Source: Diprion similis (Eukaryota; Arthropoda; Insecta; Hymenoptera; Diprionidae). Taken from it: a DNA stretch of 64,000 nt. Shown here one piece after another: positions 39,101 through 51,013 of the stretch. A model generated the notes under the pieces. It ran no database searches, had not been told where the DNA came from, and saw only the letters and a list, made by a program, of their open reading frames with translations. The translations under genes were made by a program, and so were the position numbers. Each line of letters starts with the position of its first letter. Position 1 is the first letter of the stretch. The DNA lies in the NCBI RefSeq assembly GCF_021155765.1, contig NC_060108.1:23151025-23215024 (forward strand), read 5' to 3'.

Positions 39101-40669
39101 ACAGAACTAATTTATTTCAATTAAAAGAAAAATGATACAAAAACGAAGAAAAAAAAAACAATTTCATACCATATTTGATATGCGACGAGCAGGAATTTCG
39201 CCAGCAGCAGTAAATACACACACCTTTTCACGTGAGAGCTTGTCGATGACTGCTACGTCAAACAGGTATAAAATAGAGTACTTTAATGACCCGACGTAAA
39301 ATCCAAGAGCTCTCAGAGGTGCAAACAACGATTAATCGTAGTGTAAATTGGGCGCAATATAGATGTATGCCTAAATTTCTGCACCAGACGTATATTACGT
39401 GTATATATACGTGTACGGCAGCTTTGCAGCGTCGGCTTTATGTCACGCGGAGTACCTACCTAACTGTTCTGTAATTTGATGTTAAATCCAGCTACCTCGG
39501 TAGGTAGTGGAAACGACGAAGGGCTATTGCCACGTTGAGTGATTGACGCGAATTAATCAGGAAGCTTTCGCGCCGTGCTGCAGCTCTGGAATGGCTAATA
39601 AAGATGCATCGCATCGTCAGAATCCCCAGATCTCCTTGATTGGTACGCGTATAATAAGACAGTGAGTAATTGAATTTCACTCGAATGATTTTAATAACCA
39701 TATAGAACGAAGGAACGATCAGGCTCTGATGCGGATTTAATGTAATTCATCGTGCATTTTATACATGCAACTTGAGGTGTGAAACCTATATATGTATATA
39801 TTCATGCCATGGTGATAACTGTAGATAAAATTATAACAGATTGTCATGCATTTTTACACTCTGCTATTTGACAGAATCTTGCACATAAACGTTTTTATAG
39901 GAGAAAATGTAGTATCGCTGAGTAGAATATCGTGTACATATAATTAAGAGATAATTATTACGGCAGCAGTACGACAAATGGCAGCAGCGAAAGCCGGATT
40001 TTAGTGCACCAGTCGTTGAGATGAGAGAGTGAAATTTGTCAAAGTAGATCGTCTACACCGAACTTTGAAAAAATCTAACATCCCTGCTCCAGCGTATCTA
40101 CGATCATAGATGTAATTTTTTTTTCACAGCATACTATTAATCTTCTATGCACTGAAAACTGCCTATAGCAATCTCACATTACAATCAATCCCTATTTCAT
40201 CGATTCCATAATGTGTGAGTTTCCTGTGAATTGCGACGTGTGCAGTATAGAATCGAATTTGTCAAATTGATCGCACAGCCCCAACTGATAACTGAAAACA
40301 TTGGAGCATACGTCGTATTCGCTATTTATGATGGATGGGCCAAACGGGAATCAATAGCCGCTTGTGCAAATATAATTTGATTACATCCAAGTTGCCTACA
40401 CGCAGGCGAATGTTACCTAGCTTATGATTGTCGAAATTTGTTTGCGCCTGTTTTCCGTCTATCCGCTGTACGTTGAAGCGAAGCGGATAAGAGGCGAACG
40501 GCGGTGTCATCTGTGGTTGAAAAGGAGAAACACTAAGCAACGACGTTTATTAAATCAAAGCGTTTGTGATCGTAGGGAAGAGAAATGGAAAAATAATGAA
40601 CCGGGAATTATAGACAATTTCCTCGAATCTAAATAAAGTTGTGACTAAAATTAATATTTATATGTAATA
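36171..40669. other. Spacer between the Mab-21 gene and PYM (divergent)
   Basis: The two genes point away from each other, so both promoters and any non-coding 5' exons of the Mab-21 gene should lie here. A 131-codon plus-strand frame at 38510-38905 has no ATG near its start, no family resemblance and no clear splice sites, so I do not call it a gene. A (CTC)n run lies at 36766-36796. Confidence 0.5.
36766..36796. repeat. (CTC)n microsatellite
   Basis: About ten trinucleotide units about 600 bases upstream of the Mab-21 gene's first coding exon. Confidence 0.95.
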
Positions 40670-41764
40670 ATGGCGTCGGCGTACATCAAGGATGACCAAG
40701 GTATACCGATTCTATCCTGTTTACACATAATAAATCACCTCCAATAATCTTCATCTATTTATAACCTTAAACATTATAAACAATTGTTTACTACAGTGAT
40801 CGACACGCCAAGCCCGCTTTCCACCTGTTTCACCTCATCCACCTGAACAACAGCACTGTATTTGTTGTTACATATTGAATTTAACTTTTTGTTACTGTTA
40901 TTGTTGCCATCATTAACTGTTTTTTATTGTTCAACTTAAATTTGGCAACTAAGCTTAGCGGTTTAAATTTTTTATCTATTGACTGGATTGCTTACTTCAC
41001 TCAACAAATAGCCGTTGAATTTATATTTTATTTACATGCTAAGTATAGAGAAAGGTTTTCTTGACGCAGGCGGAACTTTCATCCCGGCCAGTCAGCGTCC
41101 GGACGGCACTTGGCGAAAACCTCGAAGAGTAAAGGATGGCTACGTACCTCAAGAAGAGGTTCCGCTGTACGTAAAAATGCATTTGAATAGATAGTCGAAG
41201 AAGAAATGAGGGAAAATTTTTCATCCATTGTCAACGATTCACATTTGTTTCAGCTACGAGAGTAAGGGCAAACAATTCACCAAAAATCAACCTACTTATC
41301 CTGTTGGAATGAGCCCTCAATTTGTGGCGGCCCATAAAGCAAAGAAGGAAGCACAAGCTGCGAAACCACCGCCAATACCAGGGCTGGTATTGGCAAACGA
41401 TGGTAAAAAGAAGAAGAAGAAGAGTAAGAGTAAAGCAGTTGACGTAGTGACGGAAGATCTTGGTAAAACTACGATATCACAATCCGTTGTAGAGAATGGT
41501 AAACCAGCGACCCCGAAATGCGACAAGAAGCAAGCGACCGATAATACGAATATTATTTCGAATCCAAGCGATAACTTGCCCAGTCAAAACACAGATCCAG
41601 CGAAAAGGCTCAAAAACCTCAAGAAAAAATTGCGAGAGATTGAGACACTAGAGCAGAAGATAAAGTCGGGTGAATTGAAAAATCTTGAAAAAGAAATGAC
41701 CGACAAAGTCTTGAGGAAAAAAGATGTTCTGAAGGAGATTGAGCAGCTGGAAGAGAACCAGTAA
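40670..41764 (+). CDS. Pym: PYM, partner of Y14 and Mago (exon-junction-complex disassembly factor)
   Basis: PYM binds the Mago-Y14 heterodimer and the small ribosomal subunit and removes exon junction complexes from translated mRNA in the cytoplasm. Exons: 40670-40700, 41070-41166, 41254-41764, giving 212 aa with matching phases (1, then 2). The N-terminal Mago-Y14-binding segment is clear: [20 protein letters not shown], then [11 protein letters not shown]. After it come [19 protein letters not shown] residues, a lysine run ([10 protein letters not shown]) near the middle, and a C-terminal coiled coil ([19 protein letters not shown] ... LEKEM ... [11 protein letters not shown]), as in other PYM proteins. 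The start ATG is the first coding exon's first in-frame ATG and gives the usual short lead ([11 protein letters not shown]). It is convergent with the neprilysin gene. Confidence 0.96.
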
Positions 41765-43473
41765 AAGGCTGCCAATCTACTGTTTTATCATTATTATTAT
41801 TATTATTTTGATTTTTTCCTTTTTTTTTACCCTTGTCTCCCTTTATCGGTACAAAATGTAATTGTGCCATTTAGGATAATTATGAATGTTTGCTGTTTTA
41901 TTATATTAATATTGAGTGGAATTACGAAATAATAATAATAATAATAATAGTAGGAATAATAATTGTTTTAACATAGTTTTCAAAATTATTTGTACTGTAC
42001 AGTCGCGTCGAATATTTATTCACGCCAATTCTCGAACATTAAAATGCACGTGATAATTATTTGAAAAATAACGATTTATGACCTAGATTATTTAGTTATG
42101 TGATTTTTATTTAATGTATATGTATACATGTTCGGCTGAATGTCTACATGAGCATTAGAGCGAATTATTGTAACAATCAACAAACTCGATGAGCATGATT
42201 TTGACAGTACTAACCGGAAACCTGAAATTCATAAAGTTATCGTGAAATATCGATGATGCAAAATGTAAAATGAAAGATGGAACGAAAAGTATCAGTAAAA
42301 AAAATTGCCCATAATGTTCACGCTAGTGTAACAATAAATTAAATTAGATTACTCCAAATTTTATTAGAGAATAAATTACATTCATCATCATTGACCAAAA
42401 CTGTATTAAAATAGGGATGATTTACAAATAACCAAGTATGTACTTTTATTCTCATCACCTGTGCTACTCTCTGCGATTTCTCGAAGATAACGATCATCTC
42501 ATAATACAACTTTTCCCTTTCGAAAAGCGTAAGCTGCAGAACGAGTATGGCTAAAGCTATGAGGCGGATCTCCATTGCGAGCATAACGATGTTTGTGTTT
42601 TTTTCACCCACAATTGCAGACTGTCATTTTGCAATGTAAAGAAATGTCTACCAGATACAACCAGTGGAGAGATTCAAAACTGTTTCCCAAAAAATTGTAA
42701 AACGATTGAATTTTTCTTAACGACCTATATCTCAAATATTCGTGTCATCTAAGTCATTCATCATGAGATGATCGCATGTTATTGCTTCAAGATGTGCGTA
42801 GTTTTATCGTTAATAGTTGTCTTTACAATCCCATTAATAATCCGCTATATGTATATATAGCTGGAAAATACCGATGAACGCGCTACGCCAATTATTCATT
42901 GATATTTTTTTCTGCGACCATGGATCGTTCGTTTAAAGAGGCGAGCTCAGCCCCATGATAACGATAAACCGCAGGATCCTGGATTGAAGGCCGATCGCGG
43001 AAACTGGCCTGTCGCAGAGAAAATTTAAACCGATATGCGGAAATCGGAATTTCTCTTCAAAGCTGGGAAAGAAGATTAGAAACCTGAATTTATAAGTCTC
43101 TTTAAAGTAAGTAATAAATTATAAAAATCATCGTTAATTCACCGCTCAATTATAATCTTAAAGGTACGGGGTAGATATTATTATATACTTTGCGAAACTT
43201 GAAGCATCGAGTAAAAAAGTCATCAGGAACAATAGTTGAATACACCTATCGCGATAATTAATAGTGAAAAATAACCAATATTATACAGAGTCTGCGCAAA
43301 GATTTGAGCAAATTTTTCGCAACGTCGATCATATTGAGAAATTTCCTCTCTATTTTGAATCGAATTCCCAACCATGAATATTCGATGACTGTACGACTCT
43401 TCCCGCAGTTTTTAATCCAAATATTCTAAACGAGATGCTGTAATAATTGATGTTTTTCTTCAATTTTCGGTGT
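41765..43473. other. Spacer between convergent PYM and neprilysin 3' ends
   Basis: AT-rich, with ATT/AAT trinucleotide tracts around 41790-41955. It holds the likely 3' UTRs and no supported coding sequence. Confidence 0.55.
42333..42338 (+). other. Possible poly(A) signal of PYM
   Basis: First perfect AATAAA after the PYM stop, about 570 bases downstream. Nearer AATAAT/ATTAAA variants (around 41930-41950, 42340) could be used instead. Confidence 0.4.
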
Positions 43474-43479
43474 TTTATT
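43474..43479 (-). other. Poly(A) signal of the neprilysin gene
   Basis: AATAAA on the minus strand 137 bases after the stop codon at 43616. It is the nearest canonical signal downstream of the gene. Confidence 0.65.
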
Positions 43480-43615
43480 TCCACCAAATTGATCCAGTCC
43501 GCTTCACCGAGGGGCCGAACAACCGTTTCAACCCTTCAAAGAGACTCGCGGCCTCTTCCGCGACTCGTTCACCAGCTCCATCCACTTAAATACACAACAA
43601 TTCCCAAAGCACTCT

Positions 43616-46600
43616 TTACTTCCAAAGATTACACTTTTCCAGTCGGTTCATTCTGCTGTTTGCCGAGCAATTAAAAGCCTTGTTAAATCCCTCCGAATTT
43701 CCCAACGTGCCGATCACTCGCAGACGGTTAGTTGGATGCGCATCCGAAGCCACAGCGAATGCCAAATATTCTTTGGTCACCGTTTCGCACCATGTCTGAA
43801 AAATTGAGAAATTTATTTTGCAGCCGGCTTTCTTACGGTATTCGCAAAAGCCTCGTAAAATGGCGAAGAGCAAGCCAAAATCCAAGCTCTCACTAATCCA
43901 ACAATATTTCCTCGTCTTTTTGTTCGCAGAACTACAGGGTGAAAAATCGAAGGGAACGATCTAATACCCCATAAATACCCCAAGATCAACTCTGCTAAGG
44001 AGTTAAAAGTCCCATAAACGCAAGTTCCATACAAGGCTGCAATCATGTGTCTACTGTGTTTGCAACATATTATCATGACCATCCTGACGATAGTGTGTTT
44101 AATAATCGTCGTTCCTTTGGTCCTGTATCTCATAATCCACTTTTCGATGTCAAGTAAGGAGGGAAAAGAGCCGGCGAGTAGTTGACCGAAATAAGGCGAT
44201 ATGCGCTGAATCGGGATGACAAAATTGTTCCAATTTTCCCCCAGTTTGAATTCAACTTGACGTTCGATTTAGAATTTCTAATGTGATTTCTCTGATGTAT
44301 GGTTAACACTTTCAACCAAAGTTGGTTCGATTACATAATACTAAATGGCGAGGAAACTGTTTGCCCTTTTTGTGTTTACGAACACTTTGTACACTGTAAT
44401 TACTTACTGGAACACAGGACTTTACGAGTGCGTAATGCGTGTCTTAATAGTCACCTTGGTCATGGGCTTAGTCATTTTTTCCTACGAAGCGTACGTTGAT
44501 TATTGCGAAACGGACTTCTAACAAAATCATGAAAACCCAGGTTGTGTGTGGTCATGAAACTCATATACCCTGATTTAGATAAGCACCGACTCATCGTCAT
44601 CGCAACAATTTTCATTCAAGTTCACGTTGATTCATTTCTGACTCATTTACTCATGAGTAATTTACATTTAAATTATACACTTAATTCTCAATCAATCAAC
44701 GAATTTAAACTATTATTATAATGACCGTATATTCGTTATCACTTATATCGTTACATAAGCTCATATCAAAGTATAATATTTACTTTAGCGCTGTGTAAAT
44801 ACACCGAAATTATTACGTATATTATTCTGTGTGTTATGAATTAGTTGTTCAAAGCCGACTTATCAAATGTTCAGGAACATAAAATGGACACGTCGAAGTT
44901 CGTCGAGTGTTCGACGTTTGAATTGAACTTTACGTTGATGTTGGAAGTTGCTAAACTGTATCGCGCAATAATCGTGTACAAATATAGGAACAAAAATTGA
45001 ATAAACTTTGAAAATAAACAAAATGCGCGTCAATTTATACGCATAGATATATTTATACTCACGTTTCCGAAGGATATGAAAAAAAGCTGATTATGAGTGA
45101 AAGATTCAAGTCCCAAGAGTCGAGGTAAGTCTTCATTTCTCTGTTCCAATCTTTTCTTAAAAATTTCGTAAGATGCCTCGAGACCAGTGGAATCGGCGAT
45201 ATTTTCTCCCTGACTAAGCTCACCATTTGCCTGAATAAAAACAAATTATTAATGCAAACAAATTTCCATCGATCATAACTATAGTTTGTGATTTTTTAAC
45301 TCACGTAAAACACTTCAGACGGCGTTGATATTTCATCGATGGTATAATTGTTGTACTGATTGATGAAACATTGAGCTTTTTCTTTGAAAGCCTTAATCGT
45401 ACCGTCCGACCACCACTGATTGGCATTTCCTGCCTTGTCAAATTGCCGGCCTAAATTTGTAATGCGTAGTAAGAAAAGTGAATACGCAGCCCCATTGCGA
45501 CCGAGTAATTCGATGCTACGGCAATTTAAAATAAGATATTCATGGGCGGAAGGATTTTGGACAAAAAAAAACTCACCGACATCGTCAAATCCGTGGGACA
45601 TCTCATGGCCAATCACAGCTCCGATGGACCCGTAATTTAGAGAACTAGGAAATAAAATAATAAATAAAACAATTTGAAAAAAAATCACAAGACGAGAAAA
45701 CACGATCAGTTTATTTCGGTATGAAAAAACTTACTCTGGTACTTCTACGCTGAAGAATGGTACCTGTAATATCCCAGCTGGAAAAGCTGAAAAATAAAAT
45801 GTCTACGTGCAACAACCGAACAAAGCACAAGGTAAATATCACTCGAGATATTAATTTAAAACAGTGATTCTGCACTTACTCAACGAATTTAAGTTGGGAT
45901 CGTAGTAAGCATTTATCGTTATCGGTTCAATCGGCCATCTAGATACGATAATTGAAACAAAAAAAGTTGCGATTCACATGAAATTTAAAACCTCTGCAGT
46001 TCAGAGAAAATAAGCAGTTCACTATACTCACGCATTCTCATCAACGCGGGTTCCGTAATTACGGAACTTCTTCTTCTGTTCGTATTGTTTAAATGTCACC
46101 GTATTCTCAAAATGATCATCTGTGACTAATAGCTGTAAAATAGTTGAAAATTTTTAAAAGAAGCATGTTTGAGAAGCTTGCATGGAAACAAAAAAAAACA
46201 GTCTCAATTCCTACCCCTTTGTAATAGTGTGTAATGGCAGTTTCATTATGATACCAATCAGGATGACTGATGAATCGCTTCATTGTGTGAAGTTTTCCTT
46301 TGGCAGCGACTTTCGTTGTCTCATCCATCCAAGTTGAGCGTGAAATTTGCTCTTCAAACTCTTTCTGCATCTCTGACACAATGTTTGATGCCTTTCAACG
46401 GATGCCAAAAGAAAGAAAACAAGTGTAAATAAGTGCATGTAACTTACCAATTACACCATGCGTGTGAAAGTTAAAAAGTTTTTTTATATATATATATATA
46501 CAGAAATAAGGAGCTCTTACGGTTTTCTTAGCATCGCCGGTGACAAACTTGTTTATGTACTGATACGAAATTGCATGCTTCATATTGCTGTCGCTAACAC

Positions 46601-49600
46601 ACGACATCCACCTACGTAATTTCCACAATTGTTGAGTCAATAAAAATTAATAAATTACGCGACTATTTGAAACTGATGAAACTCGAAAGTTGCTTTATTT
46701 AGTCAGTAACTTCGATTCAAAGGAAAAAGACAAATGCACAAGTAAGAAGAAGCTCAAATAGCAAGGCCACAAACCTTTTCCTCTGCTCTTTCATCCCAAA
46801 GACTTTCTTCTCAATCTCGAAAGTAATGTTTCTCATCTCCTCCGTTGTGCTTGGCAGAAGTGAGTTAACCATTCGCCAGTGCAGATAATTTACTGAAAGA
46901 ATTGAAACCACGACGATAACAAGCACTGACGATTTCCCGCAGTCAAGAATTAAAAAAAAAAGACTGATTCTCTCCCTTTTCCCTTATCTTCACACGAATG
47001 AAGTAATTGTTAACCGTATATATTCGTTTTACCAATTGTACGCGGGGGTGTCTTGTCCAGCAGCGTCGCAAGCTTGAAGTAATAGTCCACCTCCATGACG
47101 ATAATTCTCTCGGTAAATTCGACGTTGATTTTCACGTCATTGAACTGGTTCTGTACGGTCTTCAACCAATTCACCTATAGAGCCATCAGAATAAAGTAAA
47201 AAGAAACGATCACAAAGGGTGACTGACAAGTCGAGAAAAGCTCTAATCGATTTAGTTGCTCCCCCCTCACCTTCGAAGCGAAGGTCTTCGGCTGGGCGTT
47301 GTTGTACCAATTTTGCAAGTGCTGAATGGTCATGGGATTGTAGAGGCGATCCAAGTCCCTCCTCATTTCATCTGGCGAAGAAATCTGTCGGCAATATTTA
47401 AACATGGAAAATAAATCGTGGATCAAGGAATGATCGGTATAAGTTCTAATTAATTTGACTATTTCGTGCCTTAGCCAGTTCCGTTTCGAACTTGACAATG
47501 GCCATGGCGTCCCTCGAAACCCGTTCGCGTGGTAAGTGATAGTTTCTGGACTTGGCGAACGCCAAAGCCACGTCCTCGACGTACTTAACGTAGTCGCCAA
47601 TAATCCCGGAAAACCTTTCGTTATCGGTAAACATCGGCCGGGGAAGAATGGTCGAGGCTTGGTCCATCTGGAATAACGGTAAATCGTCTCTTGACCTCTT
47701 AAATACTGCACGCAGTGCAATTTATCACGTCTATATTTTGATTTGCTTATGCTAATAGATCGTGCGACGTGTTACCCGTCAGATGTTCGATTCCTGATGC
47801 CGGTGCATGAAGGTCGACTGACTATATAACAAGACAACTCACGTAAATTGAGTAAACGCTGGCATTCTTCCAGTCCACATCAACAAATACCCCGTATATC
47901 GAGTCCGTGTCGTATTCACGGCTGTAATTTTCTTCTATCTGTTGCCAACTCAATCTGCTGCTCCGCCGCCTCGAAGCGTCAAGCATTATTGGCCATCCAC
48001 CGTTTTCGTCAAGGATAGCCAAAATCCGATCGAGCCCCTTTCGCTCGATCGCATCTACGGGTCCAATTTTATACGTTATGAACAATTGTATAGTAATTAA
48101 GAATTCGGATGCCTTTTTTTCGTCGAAATACTGCGGACGTTATAATGTGTATATTTGAACTGAGCTTACCTGTGTTCATGCAAGCCTTGTAGGCCGATTT
48201 GGCGCTCTTGACAGGCTCTAAGTCAGATTCGGCAATATCCTCCTCAAGGATTTCTGTAGGGCCGAAATGAGAATCGATTAGAGGCAACGGAAAAACGATT
48301 TATGGGGTCATAGAATTCAGTGCCCACCTCGAACGCGCTTATTTAGCATATCCGTTCTGACTGCAAATTGGTCCCAACTCGATTCGGTGGGTGGCAAGGG
48401 ATGGGCGGATGGCCACCCCCCGCAAACGAAACCAAAGAAATCTTCGCAAGGATCAACTGTCGCGTCCATGTTCGTTATGAAGTTTTCAGCTGGGGAATAC
48501 CACATTGTATAATAAAATCAAGCCTTTTTTTTTATTTACCATTTATTTGACTTTCAATTACCGATTTAAGCATATCACTAGTTCTCGGTAAACAAATTAC
48601 TATAGCTGCAGTTGATGATAATTGTTCAGCTGATTATTCACGCGGTTTTCTAAACATTTATTATCGGTTCCATTGAAGACAACAACGAGCATCAGGGCAG
48701 CTCGACTAGCCTGAATTATAACGATTGATCCCAAAACTTCCCGCCATTCCCGTTACTTGCGAGAGTAAAATACCTTGGACATAAGATATTTATTTTCACG
48801 ATCAACTCATACGTGGCTAAACCGATTTTGGTTAAAAGCTGACCGATTGTCTGTTGAACGTGATCAAACCATTCGATCAAATTTCACTAGAGTTGGTCGT
48901 CCGGTTTTTAAAATACCGTCAAACGACGAAATCAGGCATGGCTCGACCGATTTTGTTCGAAATCTAATCATTTCGAAATTGGAAAAATCACGCAGATTGA
49001 AACGAAGATCACGGTAATCCGTTGGTTGATTCTCGATGTACATCCGGACGAAAAAATTACCACCTAGTTAGGCGTCCATCTGAAAATGGGCGGACGTGAT
49101 TGTCGAGACCTCAAAACGTGCATGACTCGTGAAATCCCAACTTTTCATTGTCAAGGTGATTATGTGATTATATAGTATAAACATCCCATCTCAGAAGAGC
49201 GGGAACATGAAAGCGTTGAAATAACTCCGTGATGTATTATATCCATTTATGATTTGACGATTTACACCAGCACTTAGACCGCTTGGGGAGAATGAATTTT
49301 GAGGAATTAGCTTAATTATCGCATCGATAAACCAGCGGAGTAAATACAAGATGGAGAAAACTCATTTCAATAGGCGGTATATGAATGTACCTCGGAATAT
49401 ACGTTACGTAGTGCAAACTGTGAGCGTAAACACAACCGGACGAATGGTCCATTCGCAGTTAGTAATATTCACAGATTTACATACCCGCAGCATTGCAATC
49501 TTCAGTTTGGCAGATCTTAATCGATTGCTGATGATTTTCTGACGGCGACTTTGTGACCTCGTTAGCATTAAAATCCGCGGGCCGATGTTTGCCCGTGAAA

Positions 49601-51013
49601 TTCGATACTTCATCCTGGTATTTTTTTACTATAAACCACGGTACTGAATCCAGATATGCCTCACGCTTGTGAATTCTCGCTGTCAGGATCGTTGAAGGCA
49701 GCGCAAGACAGATGCAGATACCGATGCTACATGGCAGGGAGAAAAGATTGGGAAATGAACACGTGCAGGGTATTCTGATCAAAAATGAACCTCGCGACTC
49801 ATATTGCTTTGCTAAAAGACAAGATGGAGTGTCGAGAAGAAATTATGTTCAGAAATTATAATAGTAATCTTCAATTTTTTCCGCGTGAAATTTTTATCTT
49901 GAAAGTCTTGGGAATCGAATTTCGAGCGGAAACTTGGTTTTTGTGGTTTGGATTATAGATTTAAAAAAAAAGGTATATCTGGACCACAATGTACGTGTAC
50001 AGATTGGAATGGGATTGGAAAAAATCGGTTAGTAAATACGATTTCGGAAAACGATTTAAATGGTGTGAATAGTTCACACGGATAATTCGTCTTTCAAGTC
50101 ATGCCTACGATTTTTATCATCAAGTCTAAGAGCGTACGACGCTTACGGTACCTGATTCAGGCTAGAGCGCGTTAGAATTGGGGAATCTAGGCTAAACTAG
50201 AAATCTATCTCGAAACAAATCAACTTTATTAAATGAATGATATCATGTATAGTCGAAATTAAAAGTTTTAATATTGTGAGACAAATCAGAAACTATAGTG
50301 TAGATAGATAATCAGTCTGAGATTGTCAGCGGAAATGAATATTTTTTCAAAAAATGTAGAATAGATTTCGCCTGGGATTTGAAAAAAAAAAAAAAAACTT
50401 TTAACGAAATTAATGAGAAATCATCAATGCCAAATTTTTTCGAAGGAATACTTTCACTAGGAATATTACTTGAGAATTACAAGTTTAGTCTTGAGTACAG
50501 CAACGATGAGTAAAAACTATCTTGGATAGACTGCTGCATTCACAATAGCAGACTCCAAATTATCTGCAACTTTCAATGCACTTCTTGTTTAACAAGTGTG
50601 AAACTGTTTGTTAGCTGATTGATAGATAGATGCGAGTAAATAAATTGACGTATATAATAGCTGAATTTCTTCTATCACTGAATGGCAACCAAGTTAAATG
50701 AAATATGGAGATGGAAATAAGCTTAAATTATATTTATTATTAGTAAATCTTCAATATCGTTAAAAATAAAATTCTATAGTAACACAAACTTGCAGTTATA
50801 GTGTCTGACTGCCTATAAAAAACTCTCTAGCCAGTTGCCCGATCAAACTTGTGATACAAGTGAGACTCTGCGTGAAGCTTCGGTACAAAATGATGAAAAA
50901 TTTGACAAATCGAACTCTATCTGACCAAATGCATAATCGCTAACGATAAAATTCGGTGTAAATATTTCAAGAATAGATTTTATATAGACTTACGTTAAAG
51001 TACCGAGCAGCAT
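43616..51013 (-). CDS. Neprilysin-family M13 zinc metallopeptidase, probably secreted
   Basis: M13 peptidases cleave small bioactive peptides on the amino side of hydrophobic residues. Eighteen exons join in frame to 777 aa: 50994-51013, 49485-49726, 48328-48489, 48170-48253, 47843-48054, 47470-47667, 47271-47384, 47033-47174, 46775-46892, 46521-46611, 46215-46391, 46032-46132, 45880-45938, 45735-45786, 45577-45644, 45305-45450, 45063-45230, 43616-43795. Zinc site HEMSH is at about residues 604-608, the third ligand Glu and Asp are in GENIAD (about 670-675), the substrate-binding NAYY is at about 563, and FPAGILQVPFFS, FDD and the C-terminal CNLWK fit the family. The family Cys motif MDATVDPCEDFFGFVCGGW is in exon 3. 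The N-terminus (MLLGTLT then IGICICLALPSTILTA) looks like a cleavable signal peptide with no cytoplasmic tail, unlike the usual type II membrane forms. Intron 47385-47469 starts GC. Confidence 0.95.
46483..46500. repeat. (TA)n run in a neprilysin intron
   Basis: Short TA run in the intron below the exon at 46521-46611, about 20 bases from that exon's donor. Confidence 0.85.
48808..48963. repeat. Two diverged copies of a short interspersed element in neprilysin intron 2
   Basis: A segment near 48808-48836 (containing GGCTAAACCGATTTTGGTT) recurs near 48936-48963 (containing GGCTCGACCGATTTTGTTC). Related ACCGATT/GGTCGTCCGGTT words lie between. This looks like a remnant of a dispersed repeat rather than coding sequence. 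Confidence 0.45.

Noticed and set aside
44299-44499. Short frames in the 43796-45062 intron of neprilysin
   Set aside because: The flanking exons join in phase exactly as the family requires; the frames show no resemblance to anything and no splice sites.
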